In this document: piece after piece, positions 27,701 through 34,972 of the stretch
Numbering within the stretch: the first letter of the stretch is position 1
How the letters are laid out: each line of letters begins with the position of its first letter
From: Pseudoxanthomonas beigongshangi
GTDB lineage: Bacteria; Pseudomonadota; Gammaproteobacteria; Xanthomonadales; Xanthomonadaceae
Length of the DNA stretch: 64,000 nucleotides
Direction: 5' to 3'
Assembly: GCF_016820515.1 (NCBI RefSeq)
Contig: NZ_JADHDV010000007.1
Coordinates: 101,744 to 165,743 of the forward strand
Notes under the pieces: model-generated
Told to the model about the DNA's origin: nothing
Database searches by the model: none
The model's input: only the letters and a program-made list of their open reading frames with translations
Position numbers and translations under genes: made by a program

Positions 27701-27818
27701 CTCGGTGAACGAGATCGGCGAAGACGGCACCACCGGTGCCCGTTCGGAAACCTATCTGCTGCCGGCGTCGTTCCAGGCTCCGCGCTCGGTACGCTTCATG
27801 GTCCAATACGACTTCTAA
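24780..27818 (+). CDS. Oar-like TonB-dependent receptor, paralogue 3
   Basis: 1,012 residues, close in sequence to paralogues 1 and 4. Signal peptide to about residue 34 (G-G-V-H-A-Q-S-N), regulatory domain (G-D-T-I-T-V-V-N-P-S-T-G-F), TonB-box-like L-G-A-V-T-V-T-G, plug, and barrel ending F-M-V-Q-Y-D-F. The block G-N-A-G-R-Y-A-L-P-L-T-P-S-V-A-V-R-G-A is almost identical to that of paralogue 4, also at DNA level near 26611-26720, which suggests recent duplication or gene conversion. The Cys loops (for example G-C-P-V-I-V-D-A-R-P-G-Y) and D-F-D-Y857-L-E are present. The ATG at 24780 follows ACAGAGAGAGAGAGTCA. No sulfotransferase is attached. Substrate unknown. Confidence 0.93.
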   Translation: MRNRKSSLVHASIKRTALSLALGACFVGGVHAQSNTSGAVVGQAASGDTITVVNPSTGFTRTITVGGDGSYRFSALPTGKYTVTRKAADGSTSSRDISVNIGTAATVSFVSAGGGDATTLGAVTVTGTGFINPIDVSSVESTTILTSEQIAKLPVPRDITSVALLAPGTVRGDAAFGNLASFGGASVAENAYFINGFNVTNSFRNLNFAQVPFEGIAEQQIKTGGYGAEFGRSLGGVINLVTKRGSNEFHAGGNVFYSPDSMRSAVPNAYLRNGTLRSDNSKDSEENATVAVWASGALVKDRLFAYGLLQYGRTEADSWGNVLAFNNTYNETKTPTWLAKLDWYLTDNHVLELTAFSDKTETDSDVYGNTPGVLNRTGKIGTVFTENGGENYVLKYTGYLTDNFTLSALYGHGEFSRSVRMRTASGLDVSYGGDLNVPATGCPVIVDARPGYRRALTGTYGSTCNISANIPSLAGAIDRVDSGDTRDQFRIDAEWQLGDHLVKFGFDLDDYESIAGTSIEGGRAWRYSTIDPDTVANSGDETDIVREQIVNQGATVKVEQRAFYIQDNWNITDNFMAYVGLRWDSFNNKNGAGQSFVKIDNQFGPRLGFSWDVNGDSTFKIFGNAGRYALPLTPSVAVRGASASLFTRQNFNYITVDPVTGAPIDPVARGPLSYINGEFGVGKNPATIAAKNLDPMYQDEFILGFQAQLTDHFSLGVRGIYRDLKQAIDDTCDYSPIMAANGFELTDDGWVNANGDVANIPGAGFPYCRMFNPGKDAVFVTDLLGNGQLTTNTIDGALLSPKAKRTYSAMEVFFEGSWDNFFLQGSYTYAKSKGNTEGGVKSDIGQDDTSVTQDFDYLELTTDTYGYLPNDRRHSLKVFGNYQFNEEWSLGANLLIQSGRPVNCLGVLTLPDGSLHGYGASFMRCNNEAVPRGTAGRLPWTNSVDLNLAYRPSWAEGLQFKVDVFNAFGSDKYTSVNEIGEDGTTGARSETYLLPASFQAPRSVRFMVQYDF

Positions 27819-27853
27819 TCAAAGTCAGAAAAAATAGAACCACAGAGTTGCTT

Positions 27854-27886
27854 GAAGGCCACCCCTAGGGGGTGGCCTTCTTTTTT
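27854..27886 (+). terminator. intrinsic terminator after receptor 3
   Basis: GAAGGCCACCCCT (27854-27866) pairs with AGGGGGTGGCCTTC (27867-27880) with a single-base bulge, followed by TTTTTT. The rest of the 342-base gap to receptor 4 is AT-rich leader with no gene. Confidence 0.9.
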
Positions 27887-28072
27887 GCATTGCACCATTG
27901 AGAATCCAGGTTACGTACTGAATGGCCTTTCACAGAAAGGATGCAAATATTAATTAAAGCGATTTGATGCGTGAGCGGGGCATACCAGGCGTAATTCGGA
28001 ACAAAAACGACGGATTAATTCGGCTTTGTACGTGACTGATGAAGAACGAAACGGCCAGCGCTTTTAAAACCT

Positions 28073-28089
28073 TAAATAAGCGTTATTCT
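28073..28089 (+). promoter_or_regulatory. receptor-leader box, copy 4
   Basis: TAAATAAGCGTTATTCT lies 71 nt before the start of receptor 4. It is the most divergent copy on its left side but keeps the GCGTTATTCT core shared with the others. Confidence 0.55.
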
Positions 28090-28160
28090 CGCCGCGCCAG
28101 ATGTACGTGGCATGGGTTGGGTAGGCCAAGTCTTTAATTCATCTTCGCGGAGAGAGAAGC

Positions 28161-31100
28161 ATGGTTGCCAAAACGAATATCAGCAAAATGCGTATGAAAA
28201 GAACCACGCTCGCACTTGCCCTCGGCTTGTGCGTCGTGGGTGGGGTCAATGCGCAGTCAAATACCGCCGGCGCGATCGCGGGACGAGCCAACGCCGGGGA
28301 CACCATAACCGTTACCAACCCGAACACCGGTTTCTCGAGAACGATCACGGTGGGGTCGGATGGGCTCTATCGCTTCTCGGCGCTTCCAACCGGCCAGTAC
28401 ACAGTCACCAGCAGCGCGGGAGGTTCCCGTAATGTTTCGGTCAACGTGGGCGTGGCAGCCAATGCGGACTTCGTTAGCCGCGGGGACGGAAGTGCCACGA
28501 CGCTGGACGCGGTGACCGTGGTCGGAAGTGGCTTCGTCAACCCGATCGACGTTACGTCGGTGGAATCGACCACCATCCTGACTTCGGAGCAGATCGCGCG
28601 TATTCCTGTTCCGCGAGATACCACCAGTGTCGCGCTTCTTGCACCGGGCACGGTGCGTGGCGATGCGGCGTTCGGCAACCTGGCTTCGTTCGGCGGTGCA
28701 TCGGTTGCGGAAAACCAGTACTTCGTCAACGGCTTCAATATCACCAATTCGTTCCGAAGCCTGAATTTCTCACAGGTTCCTTTCGAAGCGATACAGGAAC
28801 AGCAGATCAAGACGGGCGGTTATGGCGCTGAGTTTGGCCGATCGCTGGGCGGCGTGGTCAACCAGATCACCAAACGTGGTACCAATGAGTTTCATGCGGG
28901 TGCCAACGTCTTCTATACGCCGGAAAGCCTGACTTCCAATCCGCGCAACGTCTATCTGACTAACGGAACGCTGCGCGCAGACAACTCACGCGATGAAACC
29001 TGGAACGCAACCACCGCGGTTTGGGCCAGTGGCGCGCTGATAAAAGACAGGCTCTTTGCGTATGGCCTGGTCCAGTATGGTCGTACCGAGGCCGAGGCAT
29101 GGGGCAATATCCTGGCTTCGACCAATACCAGCACGACAACCAAGAATCCGAACTGGTTGTTGAAGATGGATTGGAACATTACCGATAACAGTTTGCTGGA
29201 ATTCACTGCTTTCTCCGACAAGCAAAAGCAGGATGCCGATACCTATCTCAATACCGTGGGGAGGGTGGATCGAAAGAACTACATCGGAACACTGCACAGC
29301 GAGCAAGGCGGCGAGAACTACGTGCTGAAGTACACCGGGTACTTCACCGACAATTTCACATTGTCCGCTCTCGCCGGACACGGTGAATTTTCGCGTAGTC
29401 AAAGCATCAAGACGGCGAGCGGGGAGAACGTCAGCTACAACGGCAACCTCAACCAGCCCGTCGGTGGTTGCCCGTTCATTCTCGATGTCCGCCCGGCCTA
29501 TCGGCGTGCAGCTACCGGTGGGGCATACAGCAGCCAATGCAACATCGGCGCAGGCGCTTTGCTGCAGGCTGAAAATTCAAAGGACACCCGTGATCAGTTC
29601 CGTCTGGACGCCGAATGGCAGTTGGGCGATCACCTGTTGCGCTTTGGTTATGATCTGGACGACTACGAGTCCGTGGCGGGCCAGGCAAATGAGGGCGGCC
29701 GCCTCTGGCGCTACTCGACGGTCGATCCCACCCCGGGCGTGGACGGTGCGAACTCCGGCGATGAGTTCGATATTGTCCGTGAGCAAATCACCACGTCGGG
29801 AGCAAAGCTGAAGGTCAAGCAGCGCGCGTTCTATCTGCAGGATAGCTGGAACATTACCGACAACTTCATCGCCTATCTTGGTGTTCGCTGGGACAGCTTT
29901 GAGAACTTGAACGGTAGCGGACAGACATATGTCAAGATCGACAACCAGTTCGGCCCACGCCTGGGTTTCTCTTGGGACGTGAATGGCGACTCGACCTTCA
30001 AGCTGTTCGCCAATGCCGGTCGCTATGCACTCCCGTTGACGCCGAGCGTTGCCTTGCGTGGCGCGAGCGCATCCTTGTTCACGCGGCAGAACTTCAACTT
30101 CACGGGTGTTGACCCCGTCACGGGTGCGCCGCTGGGATTGACTCCGCGCGGAACCACCGGCCCTGCTTTCATCAATGGCGAAGATGGCCGCGGAAAGAAC
30201 CCCGCGACGATTGCATCGAAGACGCTGGATCCGCAGTACCAGGATGAATACATCATTGGTTTCCAGGCCGCATTGACCGAGAACCTGACGTTGGGCGCTC
30301 GCGGTATTTTTCGTGAGTTGAAGCAGGCGATCGATGACAACTGCGACTACACGGCGATTCTGGAATACGCGGAAGCCAACGGCCTGGATCCGGTGATCCC
30401 GAATCCCGGCTTCCCTTATTGCCGCATGTTCAATCCGGGTGAGGATGCGGTGTTCGTGACTGACATCGAAGCCGACGGCACCCTGCGCACCATCACCATC
30501 CCCGGCGACCGTCTCAGCCCCAAGGCAAAGCGTACCTATTCGGCCCTGGAAATTTTCGCCGACGGCAATTGGGAAAAGTTCTTCCTGCAGGGTTCCTATA
30601 CCTATGCGAAGAGCAAGGGCAACACCGAGGGTGGCGTGAAGTCGGATATCGGTCAGGCGGACACGAACGTGACGCAGGACTTCGACTACATCGAGTTGAC
30701 GGAAAATACCTATGGCTACCTGCCGAACGATCGCAGGCATAGCCTGAAGCTGTTCGGCAACTACCAGATCACCGAAGAGTGGTCGGTGGGCGGCAACTTG
30801 CTGATCCAGTCGGGTCGTCCGTACAACTGCATTGGCGTCCTCGATCGTGACCCGAACCGTGCAGCCGGCGACCCGCCGAGCCTGCCGGCGCCGGACGGTA
30901 CCTACAATCCGCACCCATACGGAGCCTCGTTCTTCCGCTGCAACAATATTCCTGTGCCGCGTGGTACTGCGGGGCGGTTGCCTTGGACCAGTACATTCGA
31001 TTTGAACGTGGCCTATCGGCCATCGTTCGCCAAGGGGCTGCAGGTCAAGGTCGATGTATTCAACCTGTTTGACACGCAGAAAGTGGTGGCGGTGAACGAA

Positions 31101-31205
31101 ATTGCCGAAGATCAGGCATCCGGCCTGCCCGTTGAAACATACCTGGCGCCTGTGACGTTCCAGGCACCGCGTTCGGTCCGCTTCATGATTCAGTACGACT
31201 TCTAA
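28161..31205 (+). CDS. Oar-like TonB-dependent receptor, paralogue 4
   Basis: 1,014 residues. Signal peptide to about residue 31 (G-G-V-N-A-Q-S-N), regulatory domain (G-D-T-I-T-V-T-N-P-N-T-G-F), TonB-box-like L-D-A-V-T-V-V-G, plug, and barrel ending F-M-I-Q-Y-D-F. It is closest to paralogue 3. Cys-pair loops are kept (for example G-C-P-F-I-L-D-V-R-P-A-Y ... S-Q-C-N), and Y843 lies in Q-D-F-D-Y-I-E. The ATG at 28161 follows GCGGAGAGAGAAGC. As with receptor 1, its terminator is followed directly by a TPR-sulfotransferase gene. The 5' part of the gene is richer in A/T than the 3' part, in line with mosaic origin. Substrate unknown. Confidence 0.93.
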   Translation: MVAKTNISKMRMKRTTLALALGLCVVGGVNAQSNTAGAIAGRANAGDTITVTNPNTGFSRTITVGSDGLYRFSALPTGQYTVTSSAGGSRNVSVNVGVAANADFVSRGDGSATTLDAVTVVGSGFVNPIDVTSVESTTILTSEQIARIPVPRDTTSVALLAPGTVRGDAAFGNLASFGGASVAENQYFVNGFNITNSFRSLNFSQVPFEAIQEQQIKTGGYGAEFGRSLGGVVNQITKRGTNEFHAGANVFYTPESLTSNPRNVYLTNGTLRADNSRDETWNATTAVWASGALIKDRLFAYGLVQYGRTEAEAWGNILASTNTSTTTKNPNWLLKMDWNITDNSLLEFTAFSDKQKQDADTYLNTVGRVDRKNYIGTLHSEQGGENYVLKYTGYFTDNFTLSALAGHGEFSRSQSIKTASGENVSYNGNLNQPVGGCPFILDVRPAYRRAATGGAYSSQCNIGAGALLQAENSKDTRDQFRLDAEWQLGDHLLRFGYDLDDYESVAGQANEGGRLWRYSTVDPTPGVDGANSGDEFDIVREQITTSGAKLKVKQRAFYLQDSWNITDNFIAYLGVRWDSFENLNGSGQTYVKIDNQFGPRLGFSWDVNGDSTFKLFANAGRYALPLTPSVALRGASASLFTRQNFNFTGVDPVTGAPLGLTPRGTTGPAFINGEDGRGKNPATIASKTLDPQYQDEYIIGFQAALTENLTLGARGIFRELKQAIDDNCDYTAILEYAEANGLDPVIPNPGFPYCRMFNPGEDAVFVTDIEADGTLRTITIPGDRLSPKAKRTYSALEIFADGNWEKFFLQGSYTYAKSKGNTEGGVKSDIGQADTNVTQDFDYIELTENTYGYLPNDRRHSLKLFGNYQITEEWSVGGNLLIQSGRPYNCIGVLDRDPNRAAGDPPSLPAPDGTYNPHPYGASFFRCNNIPVPRGTAGRLPWTSTFDLNVAYRPSFAKGLQVKVDVFNLFDTQKVVAVNEIAEDQASGLPVETYLAPVTFQAPRSVRFMIQYDF

Positions 31206-31230
31206 GGTCTTCAGGCCTTTCTCAAACAGG

Positions 31231-31259
31231 AGGCGGCCACCTCGGGGTGGCCGCCTTTT
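31231..31259 (+). terminator. intrinsic terminator after receptor 4
   Basis: AGGCGGCCACC (31231-31241) pairs perfectly with GGTGGCCGCCT (31246-31256) over a TCGG loop, followed by TTT. It ends only 14 nt before the sulfotransferase 2 start codon, so any transcription of that gene must read through it or start at TATGAT (31261-31266). Confidence 0.88.
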
Positions 31260-31272
31260 GTATGATCAAGGC

Positions 31273-32844
31273 ATGAATCCATCGATTTCCGAGTTATCCC
31301 AGCGTGCCGAACAACTGGCCGGACAGGGCAATTGGCATGCGGCGCGGGAAGCCTACAAGGCGATTCTCGCGCGGCAGCCCGGACATGCAGGGGCATTGAC
31401 CCAGCTTTCATATGTCGAATCCCTGCAAGGTCACTACCGGGCTGCGCGGGAATATGCATTGGGCGCGGCTGCGGCGAAGCCCAGAGAACTTCCGGTGCTG
31501 GCCGAACTCGCCAAGCGCCTGCGCACCTTCAACGAGGCCGAGGTCTTGCAGGACTGCCTGCGTGGGCTGGGTGGCCTGGATCGGGTTCCGATCCCCTTGC
31601 TGCTGGCCTTTGCCGCCCAGCTGAGCTACCTCAATCGGCAGGAAGATGCCCTGCGGCTGCTGGACGAAGCCAAGCGCGCGGATCCGGATTATCCGCCGAC
31701 GCTGATGGCGCGCGCGCAGATCCTGACCTATCTGGGTCGGTTCCAGGCGGCAGAACAAGACCTCCAGTACTGCCTGCGGCGCGCACCGGAAATCGCCCAG
31801 GCCTGGTGGCTGGTCTCCCGCCTGCGCAAGCAGAGCAAGGATACGAACCATGTGGAGCGGTTGCGCCGCCTGCTGGCCGCGCCGGGCAAGCGCCCGGACG
31901 AGGTGGCGCTGCTGGCCTATGCGCTGCACAAAGAGTTGGACGACATTGGTGATTTCGCCGGCGCGGGCGAGGCATTGACGCTGGCCTGCCGGGCCAAGCG
32001 GTCGACACTGAAATATCAGAGCGAGGAATCGCGGCGGCTGGTGGATGCGCTGATCGCGCTTCCCACGGGAACGGGCGATATGCGGACGCCAGGCGAATCC
32101 GATGCGGGACGCGTGCCGATCTTCATCGTCGGCATGCACCGCTCCGGGACCACCCTGCTGGAGCAGTTGCTGGACGGGCATGGCGACATCCACGGTGTCG
32201 GCGAGTTGTACGACTTCACCAGTCAGATGCGCTGGGCGACCGACTACCACTGCCGAGGCGTCATCGACGAGATGCTGGTGCGGAAGGCGGCGGCGGGCGT
32301 GGACTATGCCGCGGTGGGGCAGGGCTATCTGCAGAAAATGGAATGGCGGCTGGGGAAGGAGCGCTTCTTCACCGACAAGCTGCCCTCCAACTTCCTCAAC
32401 ATCGGCTTCATCTGCCAGGCGTTGCCGCAGGCGAAGATCCTGCATATGGTCCGCGACCCGGTGGAGACCTGTTTCTCCAATCTGCGCGAGCTGTTCTCCG
32501 ACGCCAATCCTTATTCCTACGACCAGGACGAACTGGCGTACTACCATCGGCAGTACGAGCGCCTGATGGCGCATTGGCGCCAGGCTTACCCCGGCCGGGT
32601 GCTGGACGTGGACTATGGCCGGCTGACCCGCGATACCGAGACGGTGCTGCGGGAAGTGGCCGATTTCTGCGGCTTCGAATTCGAGCCGGGCATGCTGGCG
32701 CTGCAGGAGCGGACCCGCGGGGTCGCGACGGCCAGCGCCGTGCAGGTGCGTGACCGGGTGGTCGCGCTGGAACGGCCCAAGTGGGCGCCCTACGAGGACT
32801 ACCTGCAGCCGCTGATTCGCGGTCTGAGGGCGGAAACGGCTTAA
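31273..32844 (+). CDS. TPR-repeat sulfotransferase 2
   Basis: 523 residues, no signal peptide, same design as sulfotransferase 1. TPR helices span about 1-260 (A-R-E-A-Y-K-A-I-L-A-R-Q-P-G-H-A-G-A near the start). The PAPS 5'-phosphosulfate loop is G287-M-H-R-S-G-T-T294, and K388-I-L-H-M-V-R-D-P-V-E-T-C-F-S is the 3'-phosphate segment. Base composition is GC-rich like the chromosome. The ATG at 31273 is preferred over a TTG 15 nt upstream; it has only a weak AAGG before it and lies 7 nt after TATGAT, so a leaderless or very short leader message is possible. It is followed after 32 nt by the ECF sigma gene. The acceptor of the sulfate group is unknown. Confidence 0.9.
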   Translation: MNPSISELSQRAEQLAGQGNWHAAREAYKAILARQPGHAGALTQLSYVESLQGHYRAAREYALGAAAAKPRELPVLAELAKRLRTFNEAEVLQDCLRGLGGLDRVPIPLLLAFAAQLSYLNRQEDALRLLDEAKRADPDYPPTLMARAQILTYLGRFQAAEQDLQYCLRRAPEIAQAWWLVSRLRKQSKDTNHVERLRRLLAAPGKRPDEVALLAYALHKELDDIGDFAGAGEALTLACRAKRSTLKYQSEESRRLVDALIALPTGTGDMRTPGESDAGRVPIFIVGMHRSGTTLLEQLLDGHGDIHGVGELYDFTSQMRWATDYHCRGVIDEMLVRKAAAGVDYAAVGQGYLQKMEWRLGKERFFTDKLPSNFLNIGFICQALPQAKILHMVRDPVETCFSNLRELFSDANPYSYDQDELAYYHRQYERLMAHWRQAYPGRVLDVDYGRLTRDTETVLREVADFCGFEFEPGMLALQERTRGVATASAVQVRDRVVALERPKWAPYEDYLQPLIRGLRAETA

Positions 32845-32876
32845 ACCTTTCCCGTCGGTGGCACATCCAAAGGGAT

Positions 32877-33467
32877 ATGCTGAACGCCGCCGTGACCGAC
32901 CTGATGACCGACACGACCGCCCTGGCGGCCGCCGAGACCGACAATGGCCTGGTCCGGGCCGCCGTCGGCGGCGACATGCGCGCCTTCGAAGCAATTTACC
33001 GCCGGCATGCCAGCCGCATCCATGGCGTCATCCAGCGCCTGGTCGGTGGCCAGGGCGTGCGTGCGGATGACCTGACCCAGGAAGCCTTCGTGCGTGCCTG
33101 GCAGGCACTGCCAAAGTTCCGTTTCGAAAGCGCTTTCAGCACCTGGCTGCACCGGTTGGCGGTCAATACCGCGCTGATGGAACTGCGCTCGCGCCGGTCG
33201 CAGCCGCTGTTCGATGAAGACGAGGACCGCCTGGACGATCTGGGCATGGCCGATTCCGCGGGCCACCAGACCGCGCTCTCGCTGGATCTGGAACGGGCGG
33301 TGGCGACGCTGCCGCCACGCGCGCGCGCGGTGTTGGTGCTGTACGACGTGGAAGGCTGGAAACATGAGGAAATCGCCAGCGAACTGGGCATGGCGGTTGG
33401 CAGTTCCAAGGCGCAACTGCATCGCGCCCGGCAGCTGCTGCGCGAAAGATTGGGAGTAGAAGCATGA
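32877..33467 (+). CDS. ECF-type RNA polymerase sigma factor
   Basis: 196 residues. Region 2 is visible as F-E-A-I-Y-R-R-H-A-S-R-I-H-G ... V-R-A-D-D-L-T-Q-E-A-F-V-R-A-W (about 45-85), and region 4 as L-P-P-R-A-R-A-V-L-V-L-Y-D-V-E-G-W-K-H-E-E-I-A-S-E-L-G near the C-terminus. It should direct RNA polymerase to a stress or envelope regulon. The ATG at 32877 has AGGGA just upstream; an in-frame ATG at 32904 is an alternative. Its stop overlaps the start of the next gene by 4 nt (ATGA), the usual arrangement for a sigma factor and its anti-sigma partner. The promoter set it reads cannot be told from the sequence. Confidence 0.92.
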   Translation: MLNAAVTDLMTDTTALAAAETDNGLVRAAVGGDMRAFEAIYRRHASRIHGVIQRLVGGQGVRADDLTQEAFVRAWQALPKFRFESAFSTWLHRLAVNTALMELRSRRSQPLFDEDEDRLDDLGMADSAGHQTALSLDLERAVATLPPRARAVLVLYDVEGWKHEEIASELGMAVGSSKAQLHRARQLLRERLGVEA

Positions 33468-33964
33468 ACGAAGAAAACGATCGCCTGCGCTGGCAGTTGA
33501 AGGGCCTGCGCCAGGATGTTCCACCGTCCCGCGACCTGTGGCCGGGGATCGCCGCCCGCATTGCGGAGCTGCCGCAGCCGTCCACCGGGTCTTCGGCAGG
33601 CCGGGAACGAGTTGCCAGCCTGCCTTTGCGCGCGCGCCGGCTGGTGCCCTGGGCGATGGCGGCCTCCGTCCTGTTGACCGTGGGCTTCCTGTGGCAGGCC
33701 ACGCATCTGACATCGCCCCAGGAGGAGCCCCTGATCAGGCAGGAAGCGGTGCAGCTGACCCGCGACTACCAGGGAGCGCTGGCGCAGATCCAGGGAGCAG
33801 AGGCCCATCCGGAACTGGGGGGCGCCCTGCAGGAGCTCGATCGCAGCGCCGAGGAAATCCTTGCCGCGCTGGACCGCGCACCCAACACGCGCTTCCTGCT
33901 CGAGCAGTTGCGCCGCACCTATGCCAAGCGCCTGGCGTTGACCCAGCGCGCAATGATGAGTTGA
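33464..33964 (+). CDS. probable membrane anti-sigma factor
   Basis: 166 residues: a charged cytoplasmic N-terminus (about 1-62, with L-R-W-Q-L-K-G-L-R-Q-D-V-P-P-S-R-D-L-W), one membrane helix (W-A-M-A-A-S-V-L-L-T-V-G-F-L-W, about 63-79), and a helical periplasmic C-terminus. It lacks a visible zinc-binding HxxxCxxC motif, so it is not a standard ZAS-type anti-sigma. Topology and translational coupling to the ECF sigma gene support an anti-sigma role, which is inferred. The DUF4097 gene follows after 14 nt. Confidence 0.7.
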   Translation: MNEENDRLRWQLKGLRQDVPPSRDLWPGIAARIAELPQPSTGSSAGRERVASLPLRARRLVPWAMAASVLLTVGFLWQATHLTSPQEEPLIRQEAVQLTRDYQGALAQIQGAEAHPELGGALQELDRSAEEILAALDRAPNTRFLLEQLRRTYAKRLALTQRAMMS

Positions 33965-33978
33965 CCAAGGAGCCTCCC

Positions 33979-34875
33979 ATGTACATGTTCAGAACTTCCG
34001 TGCTGCTGCTGTCGCTGGTCATGGCATGTCCGGCACTGGCCGGTACGCCCATCAACGAGAGTCGCCCGCTGGACCCGCGCGGGCGCGTGGACGTCAGCAA
34101 CCTCAAGGGGCGGATCCAGGTCCGCACCTGGGACCGGCCCGAGGTCAAAATCACCGGTACCCTGGGGGCCGGGGTCGAAAAGCTGGAGATCGACGGCGGC
34201 GGCGAACACCTGAATGTCTCAGTCGAGTACCCGAATGGCGGTGGCTGGGGGGAGCGCCGCAGCGAACCGACCGATCTGCAGCTCATGGTGCCGCTGCGCG
34301 CGGACCTCGAGATTGATTCGGTGTCGGCCGACGTCGATGTCGAGGGCGTGGCGGCGGGTTCGCTGTCGATCGAAGCGGTCAGCGGCCAGGTGGTGGCGAT
34401 CGGCGCGCCGCGGAGCGCGGACATCAGTTCGGTCAGCGGCGATGTCCGCCTGACCCTCAACAGCGCGGAAGTCGATGCCCAGACCGTCAGCGGCAGCCTG
34501 ACCCTCAATGGGCGCCTGAATGGCGAGGTCACCGTTGAGAGTGTCTCCGGCAACGTCAATGTCGCCGTCAAGGATGAGCGCCTGCGCGAATTCAAGGCCA
34601 ATACGGTCAGTGGCGATCTCCGGGTCAGTACCGGTGTGGCGCCCAAGGCGGAGTTCCACATGGAGACGGTCAGCGGCAACGTGCTGTTGATCGTGCCCAA
34701 GAACCTTTCGGCCTCGGTCCGGGGTGAAACCTTCAGTGGCGATCTGCGTGCGCCGGGGGTGAAGGTCGAGCGTGGCGCCGGGCCGGGCGCCAGTTTCCAG
34801 ACCCGCTACGGCAGCGGCGATGGCGACATCAGCCTGGAGACCTTCTCCGGCAATGCGGAGCTCCGCTTCGAGTAA
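33979..34875 (+). CDS. DUF4097 family secreted beta-helix protein
   Basis: 298 residues. A signal peptide (about 1-22, ending C-P-A-L-A-G) is followed by repeated short beta strands with recurring V-S-G-x-V/L and S-V-S-G-D motifs (for example I-S-S-V-S-G-D-V-R-L, V-E-S-V-S-G-N-V-N-V, M-E-T-V-S-G-N-V-L-L), typical of the DUF4097/adhesin-like beta-helix family. AAGGAG (33967-33972) sits 6 nt before the ATG. It is the third gene of the sigma/anti-sigma operon, an arrangement often seen with DUF4097 proteins, and probably acts in the periplasm or at the surface in an envelope response. A terminator at 34900 ends the operon. Confidence 0.85.
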   Translation: MYMFRTSVLLLSLVMACPALAGTPINESRPLDPRGRVDVSNLKGRIQVRTWDRPEVKITGTLGAGVEKLEIDGGGEHLNVSVEYPNGGGWGERRSEPTDLQLMVPLRADLEIDSVSADVDVEGVAAGSLSIEAVSGQVVAIGAPRSADISSVSGDVRLTLNSAEVDAQTVSGSLTLNGRLNGEVTVESVSGNVNVAVKDERLREFKANTVSGDLRVSTGVAPKAEFHMETVSGNVLLIVPKNLSASVRGETFSGDLRAPGVKVERGAGPGASFQTRYGSGDGDISLETFSGNAELRFE

Positions 34876-34899
34876 GCCGCATCGGTATCCGGAAAGCAG

Positions 34900-34930
34900 A
34901 AAGGCCGCGGAAATCGCGGCCTTTCCTGTA
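34900..34930 (+). terminator. intrinsic terminator of the sigma factor operon
   Basis: AAAGGCCGCG (34900-34909) pairs with CGCGGCCTTT (34915-34924) over a GAAAT loop. The sequence after it is only moderately T-rich, and the A-rich left side could also serve the convergent gene on the minus strand. Confidence 0.75.
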
Positions 34931-34972
34931 TCCGGGTTTTGTTGCGAGGAACCGTTCCGGGAGCCCGTTGAA

